A DNA stretch of 10,837 nucleotides from Chloroflexota bacterium (lineage in GTDB: Bacteria > Chloroflexota > Dehalococcoidia > GIF9 > UBA5629), in contig JAPLHJ010000162.1 of assembly GCA_026389675.1 (NCBI GenBank), positions 1,020 to 11,856 of the forward strand. The letters are read 5' to 3'. Within the stretch, counting starts at the first letter, position 1. Each line of letters starts with the position of its first letter. Shown here in pieces: positions 1 to 6,457 of this stretch. The position numbers and the translations under genes are program-made. Under the pieces are notes generated by a model, which was given only the letters and a program-made list of their open reading frames with translations, searched no databases and had not been told where the DNA came from.

Positions 1-1
1 G

Positions 2-1399
2 GTGCTGATGAAACCAAAGAATAAAGCCGGTGCCCAGCCGAAGCAGTTCCCGCAGCAGGGTAAGCAGAAGGGTAAAGCAGGTAAACCCGGTGGTCCCGAC
101 TCTTTCCAGCAACCGGGTGGATTCCCCAGGCCGGGGATGCCCGACGGGATGGCGCCCGGTATGCAGGGTCAGGGCCAGTTTGGTGCACCCTACGATATGC
201 AGGCGCCGGGCATGGCAGGGATGCAGCAGCCTTTTCAGCAACAGCCTCAACCAGGTATGCAGCCTTTCCAACAGCAAAACGCGCCGGGCATGGCTCAGCC
301 TTTCCCATCACAACCCGGTATGCCTCCAGCATTCCAGCAACAGCCACAGCCCGGTATGCCTCCGTCATTCCAGCAACAGCCACAGCCCGGTATGCCACCA
401 TCATTCCACCAGCAGCCGCAGCCGGGTATGAATCAACAATTCCCGCCTCCGCCGGGCACACCACCTTTCCACCAGCAATCTCAGCAGGGGGGCGCGCAGC
501 CTTTACCCCCCCAACCTCAGCAGGGTATGCCACCTTCCGCTATGAGAGGGCCGCAATATCCTCAAGCCCCCCATATGCCGCAACCGGGCCAGCAACCTCC
601 GCAGCAACCGCCGATGCATGGCATGCAACCCAATATACAGCAACCGCTGGGACACGGCATGCCTCCTCCTCCACCTAATGCGTTCGGGGCGCAACCCGGT
701 ATGCCATTTGGAATGCAGCCGCCGGCGCCGCAAATGCCCGGGCAAATGTATCCACCCGTGCACATGCCGGGTCAACCGCCCGCACCGGGCGGAATGCCAT
801 CGCCGATGCCCGTCAATTACCAGTCGATGGGTATGCCGAAATTTTCAGTCAGCAACCTTTCGATAACGCCTAACGCCGTTAAAGTCGGCGAACCGGTTAA
901 CATCAGCATTTATGTAACCAATAACGGCATGCAAACCGGCAAATACAGCGTTGTTCTGCGTATCGGCGGCGTGGTGGAAAACATCAGCGATATGACCTTA
1001 TCGCCCGGCCAAAACCAGACAGCGAGCTTTGTGGTAGTCAAAGATGCCCCCGGCGATTACTATGCCGATATAGACGGTCTTGGCGGGTTCTTCAACGTAA
1101 TCCCCCTTAACCCGCCGTCATTCATTGTGAGCAATTTTGCGATTTCTCCGGAGCGCGTCAGGCAGGGGCAACCTGTCATCATAACAGCCACTGTAACCAA
1201 TACCGGGGAGATCACCGGCAGCCACCCCCTGGTATTGAGAGTAAAGGGAATGGCAGAGGCCCAGCAGGAAGTGCTGCTCGAACCGGGCAAAATGCAGGAG
1301 GTCGAATTCCAGGTGAGCAAAGATACGCCCGGGTTCTATCCTGTATCAATGGAAAACTGGACGGGCAAATTCGTCGTTGAAATGGATTGGACCGGTTAG
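2..1399 (+). CDS. Gln/Pro/Gly/Met-rich low-complexity protein with two C-terminal CARDB-like domains (5' end at window edge)
   Basis: I do not recognise this as a named protein. Residues 1-30 are Lys/Gln-rich. Residues about 30-279 are low complexity, dominated by Gln, Pro, Gly and Met, with about ten PGM motifs, and are probably disordered. Residues about 280-370 and 373-465 are two related beta-rich modules (openings FSVSNLSITPNAVKVGEPV and FIVSNFAISPERVRQGQPV). Each has the V-x-V/A-T-N-x-G pattern and closing 'PGxY' of CARDB/Ig-like adhesion folds. No cysteine, signal peptide or TM segment is visible. The start is uncertain: GTG at 2 and ATG at 8 are both in frame, no ribosome site is visible, and the frame may continue upstream of the window, so a secretion signal could be missing. 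It converges on def, with 20 bases between the stops. CARDB modules are usually extracellular; a surface or scaffold role is inference. Confidence 0.8.
   Translation: MLMKPKNKAGAQPKQFPQQGKQKGKAGKPGGPDSFQQPGGFPRPGMPDGMAPGMQGQGQFGAPYDMQAPGMAGMQQPFQQQPQPGMQPFQQQNAPGMAQPFPSQPGMPPAFQQQPQPGMPPSFQQQPQPGMPPSFHQQPQPGMNQQFPPPPGTPPFHQQSQQGGAQPLPPQPQQGMPPSAMRGPQYPQAPHMPQPGQQPPQQPPMHGMQPNIQQPLGHGMPPPPPNAFGAQPGMPFGMQPPAPQMPGQMYPPVHMPGQPPAPGGMPSPMPVNYQSMGMPKFSVSNLSITPNAVKVGEPVNISIYVTNNGMQTGKYSVVLRIGGVVENISDMTLSPGQNQTASFVVVKDAPGDYYADIDGLGGFFNVIPLNPPSFIVSNFAISPERVRQGQPVIITATVTNTGEITGSHPLVLRVKGMAEAQQEVLLEPGKMQEVEFQVSKDTPGFYPVSMENWTGKFVVEMDWTG
320..427 (+). repeat. Three tandem 36-bp coding repeats
   Basis: Three consecutive 36-bp units begin at the ATG codons at 320, 356 and 392, and the next PGM follows at 428. 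Each encodes the 12-residue unit MPPSFQQQPQPG with small changes (A/S, Q/H). The first two units are nearly identical in DNA and the third has drifted at synonymous sites. Looser variants of the same unit flank them from about 220 to 540. The period is a multiple of three, so copy-number change would keep the frame. Confidence 0.9.
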
Positions 1400-1419
1400 C
1401 AACAGGAACCGGGATAGGT

Positions 1420-1899
1420 CTATTCTATTTCGCTACCGGTTTTCAGCAACTGGTCCTTGTCTGTCAGATAATCGATATATAATATGCCGTTGAGATGATC
1501 GATTTCATGCTGCATAGCCTGGGCAAGCAAATCGGAACCCCGTTTGCGGAAGAGTTTTCCGTTCCGGTCCCTCGCCTGTATCCTGACAGACTCAGCCCTG
1601 GGCACCTCAGCCTGGTATCCCGGCACACTCAGGCAGCCTTCGATTACCAACCGCTCGCCTTTTGCTTCTACTACGACAGGGTTTACCAGGACAAGCACCT
1701 CCTGTTCAGGCACCTGGATGACCACGATTCTCAGCGGCACACCGACCTGGTTTGCTGCCAGGCCCACACCGGAAGCCTCGTGCATCGTTTCGATCATATC
1801 GTCGATCAGCTTCCGGATAGAATCGTCAACCGAGGCGATTTTTTTTGCTTTTTTCCTCAGCACCGGGTCGGGGTTTGTGCGTATTTTTAGCACGGCCAT
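1420..1899 (-). CDS. def: Peptide deformylase
   Basis: Removes the N-terminal formyl group from nascent proteins in the cytoplasm. All three family motifs are present in the 159 residues: GVGLAANQ (44-51), EGCLS (87-91) and QHEIDH (130-135). Expected metal ligands are Cys89, His131 and His135, with Glu132 as the catalytic residue. The N-terminus (AVLKIRTNPDPVLRKKA) matches the usual deformylase start, so the ATG at 1899 is preferred. It is the last gene of the trmD-rplS-priA-def run, 9 bases after the priA stop. The bases before the ATG are AT-rich with no Shine-Dalgarno match, so translation may depend on coupling to priA. A priA-def neighbourhood is common in bacteria, but the usual partner fmt is not next to it here: the following gene is convergent and unrelated. 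Confidence 0.97.
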   Translation of the reverse strand: MAVLKIRTNPDPVLRKKAKKIASVDDSIRKLIDDMIETMHEASGVGLAANQVGVPLRIVVIQVPEQEVLVLVNPVVVEAKGERLVIEGCLSVPGYQAEVPRAESVRIQARDRNGKLFRKRGSDLLAQAMQHEIDHLNGILYIDYLTDKDQLLKTGSEIE

Positions 1900-1908
1900 G
1901 ATAAATAA

Positions 1909-4134
1909 TTAAAGCATACCCACAGGGTCAACGTCCACTATCCACCCCGCAGGATAATTGATACCTTTCAGCAGCCCCTGTAACTGCTGTCCCACAACAA
2001 TAATCTGCATCTGGTACTTGCCGCGCAACCGTGATAAATGAGCGGGCGCCGGACCTATCAATCGCAATCCCGGTAAACCCTGTATCGCGATTTGCTGTTT
2101 CAGGGTGTTTGCCATCGATCTCGCCTGCCGTTTGCAGCTTTCCTGACTTCGATGGCTGACGGTCAACCGGACTATATTGTTATAGGGCGGATACCCGAAA
2201 GCGGCTCTGTATTTTATCTCCTGTTTATAGAACCCCGGGTAATCATGCCTTGCAGCGCATTTGATCGCATAATATCCCGGGTTGAAAGTTTGAATGACCG
2301 CGCGTCCCGGCACATGTGCGCGCCCCGCCCGGCCGGCGACCTGGCAGAGAAGCTGGAAGGTCCTTTCCGCGGACCTGAAATCAGGCAAATTCAGCCCGGT
2401 ATCGGCGTTGATTACGCCTACTAATGACACCCCCGGAAAATCCAGCCCTTTGGCCAACATCTGCGTGCCGATCATTATGTCTGCTTCGCGTTTGCGGAAC
2501 ATGTCAATCAATTTTGAATATGCCTTCGAAGTTGCCGCGGCATCACTGTCAAAGCGCAGGATCCTGGCCTTTTCAAAAAGCCGCCTGCATTCAGCCTCGA
2601 CTGTTTGTGTGCCTATGCCCAGGTACTTGATATCAACGCTTGCGCAAGCCGGGCATTTTGCAGCGGCCGCATAAGTCCGGCGGCAGTGGTGGCAGATCAG
2701 GCGTTTGCTGGCTGCATGATATGTCAACGTCCCCGAGCATTTTCTGCAGCTAAATACCCATCCGCAATTGCCGCATTCAATAAATGTGGCAAGCCCGCGC
2801 CGGTTGATATACAGCATCACCTGCTCGTCCCTGCCCAGGGAAAGCACAACCTGTTTTTTAAGCAGGCGGCTGAAGATGCTGCGGTTCCCCGCTTTGAATT
2901 CGTCGCCCATGTTAACCACGCTGACTTCGGGCAGCGGCAGGTTACCCTGGGCAGAAACCCGTTCATTCAACTCGATCAGTCGGTACTGGCCCTGCAGTGC
3001 CCGGTAATAAGTCACAACATCAGGCGTAGCGGTCCCCAATACCAGTACAGCGCCGCTTAAGGCCGCCAGGTGGATAGCCACATCGCGCGCATGGTACCTG
3101 GGCATTTTGTCCGACTGTTTATAGGCCCACTCATGCTCCTCGTCAACTATTATCAACCCGAGGTCAGGTTGCGGCGCAAAGATGGCGCTGCGCGGCCCTA
3201 TGACAATGTCGAATTCACCTCTGCTGATACGCCTCCACTCGTCGTACTGTTCACCGGCAGATAACTTGCTATGTATGACCGCCACCCTGCCGGGGAACCT
3301 TGCAAAGAAGCGGTCGGTTATCTGCTGTGTCAGAGCAATCTCAGGGACCAGGCATATGCCCCGTTTTCCCTGCCTGATCGTCTCCGCCAGTGCGGCTAAG
3401 TATATTTCAGTCTTACCGCTGCCGGTTACACCGTTAATCAGGAATGCGCCGGGCCCGTGGTAATCCGACCCTCCCTTAATTGCTGTCTCTACCGGTTGCC
3501 AGGCATCCTTTTGCCCGGCGGTGAATTGCAGGGGAAACTCAAGTGCAAAATCTCTCCGCGCCAGTGGATCGCGGAATACCTCTTCATCCTCCAGGATAAT
3601 CAGCTTTTTAAGTAGCAGGGCTTTGATAACGCTGCCTCCGCATTTGACCCGCGATAGCACCCGGCTTACCGGCAACCTGCCCCCTGTGACCTCAAGAAGT
3701 TTCAGCACCTCTGCTTGCTTGGCCCCACCGGCCGTGCCCGTTTTTCCCCGGCCATCGGCCTGACCTGCAGCAGTATTCAGTGCCACGTATTTGATATATT
3801 TAGCTTTCTGGGGTTTTCCGGTCCCTGAACCCGGCGGCAACATCAGTGCAATAGCATCGAAAACGGGGGAAAGGTAATAATCGGCAATCCACAGGGCCAG
3901 GTCAATACGCTCAGGACTTATGATAACCGGGGGTGAGATGGGTTCTATAATGTCCCGCGTATCCTGGACAGCAGTGGAATCCGACAGGCTGAGCACAATG
4001 CCACGGACCACCCTGGCGCCGAAGGGCACCAGCACCCCCTGCCCTCTCAGGATGCTTAACGATCCCGGTACTGAATAGGTAAAAGCATGCCGGTGGCCGC
4101 CAGGTGCATCGACGGCCACCTCAGCAAATTTCAT
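1909..4134 (-). CDS. priA: Primosomal protein N' (replication restart helicase PriA)
   Basis: A 3'-5' superfamily 2 DNA helicase that recognises stalled forks and reloads the replicative helicase. In the 741 residues I see an N-terminal 3'-end-binding region (about 1-105), a probable winged-helix part (about 138-190) after a Gly/Ala/Lys-rich linker (122-140), Walker A GVTGSGKT (235-242), the DEEH box (331-334), motif III GTATPD (367-372), motif V around GTQMLAKGLDFPG (556-568) and motif VI QVAGRAGR (598-605). Eight cysteines form the two expected zinc sites (454, 457, 463, 466, 481, 484, 494, 497). The C-terminal domain ends in a typical DVDPVGML. Length and motif set are normal and the protein looks intact. 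The start lies 5 bases after the rplS stop, so the two are probably co-translated; no strong ribosome site is seen. Confidence 0.98.
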   Translation of the reverse strand: MKFAEVAVDAPGGHRHAFTYSVPGSLSILRGQGVLVPFGARVVRGIVLSLSDSTAVQDTRDIIEPISPPVIISPERIDLALWIADYYLSPVFDAIALMLPPGSGTGKPQKAKYIKYVALNTAAGQADGRGKTGTAGGAKQAEVLKLLEVTGGRLPVSRVLSRVKCGGSVIKALLLKKLIILEDEEVFRDPLARRDFALEFPLQFTAGQKDAWQPVETAIKGGSDYHGPGAFLINGVTGSGKTEIYLAALAETIRQGKRGICLVPEIALTQQITDRFFARFPGRVAVIHSKLSAGEQYDEWRRISRGEFDIVIGPRSAIFAPQPDLGLIIVDEEHEWAYKQSDKMPRYHARDVAIHLAALSGAVLVLGTATPDVVTYYRALQGQYRLIELNERVSAQGNLPLPEVSVVNMGDEFKAGNRSIFSRLLKKQVVLSLGRDEQVMLYINRRGLATFIECGNCGWVFSCRKCSGTLTYHAASKRLICHHCRRTYAAAAKCPACASVDIKYLGIGTQTVEAECRRLFEKARILRFDSDAAATSKAYSKLIDMFRKREADIMIGTQMLAKGLDFPGVSLVGVINADTGLNLPDFRSAERTFQLLCQVAGRAGRAHVPGRAVIQTFNPGYYAIKCAARHDYPGFYKQEIKYRAAFGYPPYNNIVRLTVSHRSQESCKRQARSMANTLKQQIAIQGLPGLRLIGPAPAHLSRLRGKYQMQIIVVGQQLQGLLKGINYPAGWIVDVDPVGML

Positions 4135-4139
4135 GCAGC

Positions 4140-4562
4140 TTATTCAGGTTCAGTTACGGGGGCCTCCGGCTGGCCGGCTGGCGCCTCAACAAGCATATCC
4201 GGCACCACCACCTCGGCAATATTCTCCCGCCTTTCCTTTAGCCTGGCTTCCTTGGTGCTGAGACGCCTGATATAGTACAGCTTGCTGCGCCTGACCTTAC
4301 CGTGGCGCACAACTTCGATTTTCTCCAGCAACGGTGATGCCAGCGGGAACGTATGCTCCACGCCCACACCCGAAGTCACACGCCTGACGGTGAAATTCCC
4401 TCCTGAATTATGCTTGGCAACCTTGATAATCAAGCCCGGGAATACCTGCAGGCGCTCACGGTTAGCCTCCTTAATCTTGAAGCTGACACGCACGTTATCA
4501 CCGGGCGCCAGTTTAGGCAGGCCCGCTGTCACTTTGTTCTTTCCAACAGCTTTTATATCCAT
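4140..4562 (-). CDS. rplS: Large-subunit ribosomal protein bL19
   Basis: A 50S subunit protein at the interface with the 30S subunit. The 140-residue product carries the family core, including the PGD...VSFKIKE...RLQVFPGLII segment and the basic signature VVRHGKVRRSKLYYIR (about 84-99). Typical bL19 proteins have about 115-120 residues. This one has an extra C-terminal tail of about 25 residues rich in Pro, Ala, Val and Glu after the basic KERREN segment. The start at 4562 has a purine-rich ribosome site (AAGGATAGGG) a few bases upstream. It sits 29 bases after trmD, the standard trmD-rplS order, and 5 bases before priA. The usual upstream partners rpsP and rimM are absent from this position. 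Confidence 0.97.
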   Translation of the reverse strand: MDIKAVGKNKVTAGLPKLAPGDNVRVSFKIKEANRERLQVFPGLIIKVAKHNSGGNFTVRRVTSGVGVEHTFPLASPLLEKIEVVRHGKVRRSKLYYIRRLSTKEARLKERRENIAEVVVPDMLVEAPAGQPEAPVTEPE

Positions 4563-4591
4563 TTCAGATCCCTATCCTTTATTTATTATTA

Positions 4592-5335
4592 TCAATTATT
4601 ATTTAAATCTTGCGATTTCAATAACTTTTTCTCGGCATCAGTCAGCGCTGCTTTGCACAGCAGGTCCGGCCGCCTGGCGGCCGTCCTCAGAATACTCTGG
4701 CGGCGCCGCCAATCAGCAACAGCTTTATGATCCCCCGATAAAAGCACATCCGGCACGTTGCTTCCCCTGTATTCGGGAGGCCGTGTATACTGGGGGTATT
4801 CCAGCAGGTTGCCAACATGCGACTCCTCGGCCAGTGATGTATCGGAACCTATGGCGCCGGGCAACAACCTTACCAGGCAATCGATAATCACCATGGCTGC
4901 TGATTCGCCTCCGCTGAGCAGGTAATCGCCGACACTTATCTCATCGCAAGCAAGTTGCTCCGCAACCCGCTCATCGATACCTTCGTAGTGGCCGCAAATC
5001 AATATTATATTATTATTGCCGGCTAATTTTCCAGCCAACTCCTGGGTAAGCAGTTCGCCCTGGGGGGTCAACAGTATCAGGTGAAAGTCTGCTGCTGCAT
5101 TTTCTGCCTTTATTGATTCCACAGCCTCGAATATAGGCTCCGGCTTCATGACCATACCGGCGCCGCCTCCGTACGGGTAATCATCCACGGTATGGTGCTT
5201 ATCATGTGTAAATGACCTGATGTTATGGAGCCTGACTTTGACTATTCCCTGGGCTATTGCCCTGCCGATAATACTGTGTTCCAGAAAACCTGGAAAAGCC
5301 TCCGGAAATAATGTCAGCACATCGATATTTAACAT
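4592..5335 (-). CDS. trmD: tRNA (guanine-N1-)-methyltransferase, m1G37
   Basis: Methylates G37 next to the anticodon with S-adenosylmethionine, which prevents +1 frameshifting. From the ATG at 5335 the product has 247 residues, close to the usual size, and begins MLNIDVLTLFPEAF as in the family. Visible motifs are DDYPYGGGAGMVMKPEPI (51-68), the trefoil-knot cofactor segments ICGHYEGIDERV (113-124) and ISVGDYLLSGGE (133-144), and LLEYPQYTRP (177-186). The frame is open to a further ATG at 5401, but that adds 22 residues with no family likeness and overlaps the -35 element of the predicted promoter, so I reject the longer start. It is the first gene of the trmD-rplS-priA-def operon. Its last codons are AAT repeats, giving an Asn-rich end. 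Confidence 0.97.
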   Translation of the reverse strand: MLNIDVLTLFPEAFPGFLEHSIIGRAIAQGIVKVRLHNIRSFTHDKHHTVDDYPYGGGAGMVMKPEPIFEAVESIKAENAAADFHLILLTPQGELLTQELAGKLAGNNNIILICGHYEGIDERVAEQLACDEISVGDYLLSGGESAAMVIIDCLVRLLPGAIGSDTSLAEESHVGNLLEYPQYTRPPEYRGSNVPDVLLSGDHKAVADWRRRQSILRTAARRPDLLCKAALTDAEKKLLKSQDLNNN

Positions 5336-5372
5336 TTCCTGATCATCCTGCAAAGCGGCAAACAAGGTAGGT

Positions 5373-5401
5373 ATTCTACCACACCACTCGTAAAGTACCA
5401 A
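5373..5401 (-). promoter_or_regulatory. Predicted promoter of the trmD-rplS-priA-def operon
   Basis: Read on the minus strand: a -35 TTGGTA (5396-5401), a 17-base spacer and a -10 TAGAAT (5373-5378) preceded by TGG, an extended -10 form. Transcription would start near 5366, leaving a leader of about 30 bases before the ATG at 5335. A short inverted repeat (GGTAG at 5366-5370, CTACC at 5376-5380) overlaps the -10 and could be an operator or chance. Sequence match only. Confidence 0.6.
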
Positions 5402-5568
5402 GTTAACCGCCTGCCCAGGTCCTGTGCGAATAGTAGAACACTTGAACTATGTACCTATATATTGTGATGATCAGTGGTTTTTATTCTACAAATTGTGGTT
5501 GCGGGCAAAATAACTTTAGCGGAAAGCCGGATCTTGCCAAAATGCCGCAACTTTTTCTCCGAAAACGC

Positions 5569-5598
5569 TTGACAAGTGGGGTAAAAAGTGCAAATAAT
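5569..5598 (+). promoter_or_regulatory. Predicted promoter of the division operon
   Basis: A perfect -35 TTGACA (5569-5574), an 18-base spacer and a -10 AATAAT (5593-5598, five of six consensus bases). Transcription would start near 5605, about 34 bases before the ATG at 5639. The spacer, the -10 and the start site all fall inside the array of RTGG boxes, so a bound regulator would block polymerase directly. Confidence 0.7.
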
Positions 5599-5632
5599 GG
5601 GGCACAGTGGTAAAAAATGGTAAAAAGGGGGA
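5575..5632 (+). promoter_or_regulatory. Probable MraZ operator: direct repeats at about 10-bp spacing
   Basis: Direct repeats of a core like A-R-T-G-G-K-R: AGTGGGG (5575), AGTGCAA (5587, weak), AATGGGG (5596), AGTGGTA (5606), AATGGTA (5616) and a degenerate AGGGGGA (5626). The T of each core is at 5577, 5589, 5598, 5608 and 5618, giving steps of 12, 9, 10 and 10 bases. In E. coli, MraZ binds TGGGN direct repeats spaced by five bases, a 10-bp period, upstream of its own operon, and this array has the same architecture. The last G-run probably also serves as the ribosome site of the first gene. The link to MraZ is inference from pattern and position. Confidence 0.68.
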
Positions 5633-5638
5633 AAGGAA

Positions 5639-6004
5639 ATGGCGATAAGTTGTCAGTGTGAAAACATTGCGAACCATGAGCTGTTCTCCTTTTTGAAAGA
5701 AAACGACATTACCGGTCACAGGCTGCGCCTGTTGTTATTCTGGGGCAGGCATCCCCAGGCCAAGTTTAACCTCGACGGCATCGCCCACGTCCTCGATATC
5801 ACCTGCTTCCACCTGAGGGAGTTGCTGCGCGAGATGATAAGCAAGGGAATAATTGAAGAGAGGTACTGCGCCAGCGGCATCGCCCACTATTCCCTGAATT
5901 CAGAACACGCCCTGAGCGAATACATACAGGAACTCGCCAACCTCGATTGGAGCGTAATAAGAAACCTCGAAGGAGAAGTTGAGCGCGAAGCGCTCATGGC
6001 CTGA
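5639..6004 (+). CDS. Small winged-helix protein, first gene of the division operon
   Basis: Function unknown. In the 121 residues, about 27-87 read as a winged helix-turn-helix: helix HRLRLLLFWGRHP, a helix-turn-helix around FNLDGIAHVLDITCFHLRELLREMISKG (about 43-70), then a two-strand wing IIEERYCASGIAHYSLN. A charged C-terminal helix follows (about 88-118). Four cysteines (5, 7, 56, 77) are present, two of them as a CxC near the start, but there is no clear metal site. The purine-rich stretch GGGGGAAAGG just before the ATG supports this start. It ends 24 bases before mraZ and sits directly behind the predicted MraZ operator. MarR/ArsR-like regulators and other small winged-helix proteins share this fold, so a DNA-binding role is likely; the target is unknown. 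Confidence 0.8.
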   Translation: MAISCQCENIANHELFSFLKENDITGHRLRLLLFWGRHPQAKFNLDGIAHVLDITCFHLRELLREMISKGIIEERYCASGIAHYSLNSEHALSEYIQELANLDWSVIRNLEGEVEREALMA

Positions 6005-6028
6005 CGGCCGCGCAAGGATTGAGCATTA

Positions 6029-6457
6029 ATGTTTGTCGGTGAATACGAATACAAGGTTGATAACAAGGGCCGTCTGCCCTTGCCTCCGCGTTTCCGTAAG
6101 GAATTGGAAGATGGCCTGGTCCTGACGCTGGGACCCGACAACTGCATTGCGGCCTATCCCAAAGCCGATTGGATAAAAATGACGGCCAACCAGGCGCCTC
6201 CCAATTTACTTTCCTCCGATAAAGAAAGAAAGATAAACCGCTTTTTCTTCAGCAATGCCAACGAAGTATCGGTTGATCATCAGGGCAGGATCGCTCTCCC
6301 CTCATCATTGCGGGAAAGATGCGGTATCAGCGGCAGCGCAATCGTTAATGGACTAAATACCTCTTTCGAGATCTGGAATCCCGCCCAATTGGAAAAGGAA
6401 CGAGTCACGGCCGATGAAGCCCGGCAGTTGATGGAAATCCTGGAGGAGAGGAAATGA
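6029..6457 (+). CDS. mraZ: Transcriptional regulator MraZ
   Basis: A DNA-binding regulator of the division/cell wall cluster that forms ring oligomers and acts on its own promoter. The 142 residues contain the two SpoVT/AbrB-like halves, each with the family signature: DNKGRLPLPPRFR (11-23) and DHQGRIALPSSLR (83-95). The length is typical. The start at 6029 gives the expected N-terminus MFVGEYEYKVD and has AAGGA (6014-6018) ten bases upstream. The stop overlaps the rsmH start by four bases (ATGA), the usual coupling of these genes. The likely binding sites are the repeats at 5575-5632, with the winged-helix gene between operator and mraZ. Confidence 0.97.
   Translation: MFVGEYEYKVDNKGRLPLPPRFRKELEDGLVLTLGPDNCIAAYPKADWIKMTANQAPPNLLSSDKERKINRFFFSNANEVSVDHQGRIALPSSLRERCGISGSAIVNGLNTSFEIWNPAQLEKERVTADEARQLMEILEERK

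Larger units (their letters stand above)
5336..5638. other. Divergent control region between trmD and the division operon
   Basis: A 303-base stretch with no credible gene. Its left end holds the trmD promoter and leader, and its right end (from 5569) holds the division-operon promoter and MraZ-like boxes. I see nothing convincing in the middle part, about 5402-5568, apart from general AT-richness and two isolated GTGG motifs (near 5474 and 5495). Confidence 0.7.

Noticed and set aside
562..765. Cys/Gly-rich open frame on the minus strand inside the first gene
   Set aside because: It mirrors the Gln/Pro/Met repeat codons of the plus-strand gene, has no ribosome site and resembles no family; the plus-strand frame ends in recognisable domains.
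2..840. Met-rich PGM repeats as a copper-binding region
   Set aside because: Copper sites use closely spaced Met motifs in exported copper proteins; here Met is only part of a Gln/Pro/Gly-rich pattern and no copper genes are nearby.
1391..1443. Imperfect inverted repeat (ACCGGTTAGC / GCTACCGGT) followed by TTTT between the first gene and def, a possible terminator
   Set aside because: The stem has a bulge and a loop of about 31 bases, reaches into both coding regions, and would be weak; not enough to call a terminator.
5473..5499. Two further GTGG motifs 21 bases apart as extra MraZ boxes
   Set aside because: They lie 80-100 bases upstream of the array, lack the intervening repeat and are too short to separate from chance.
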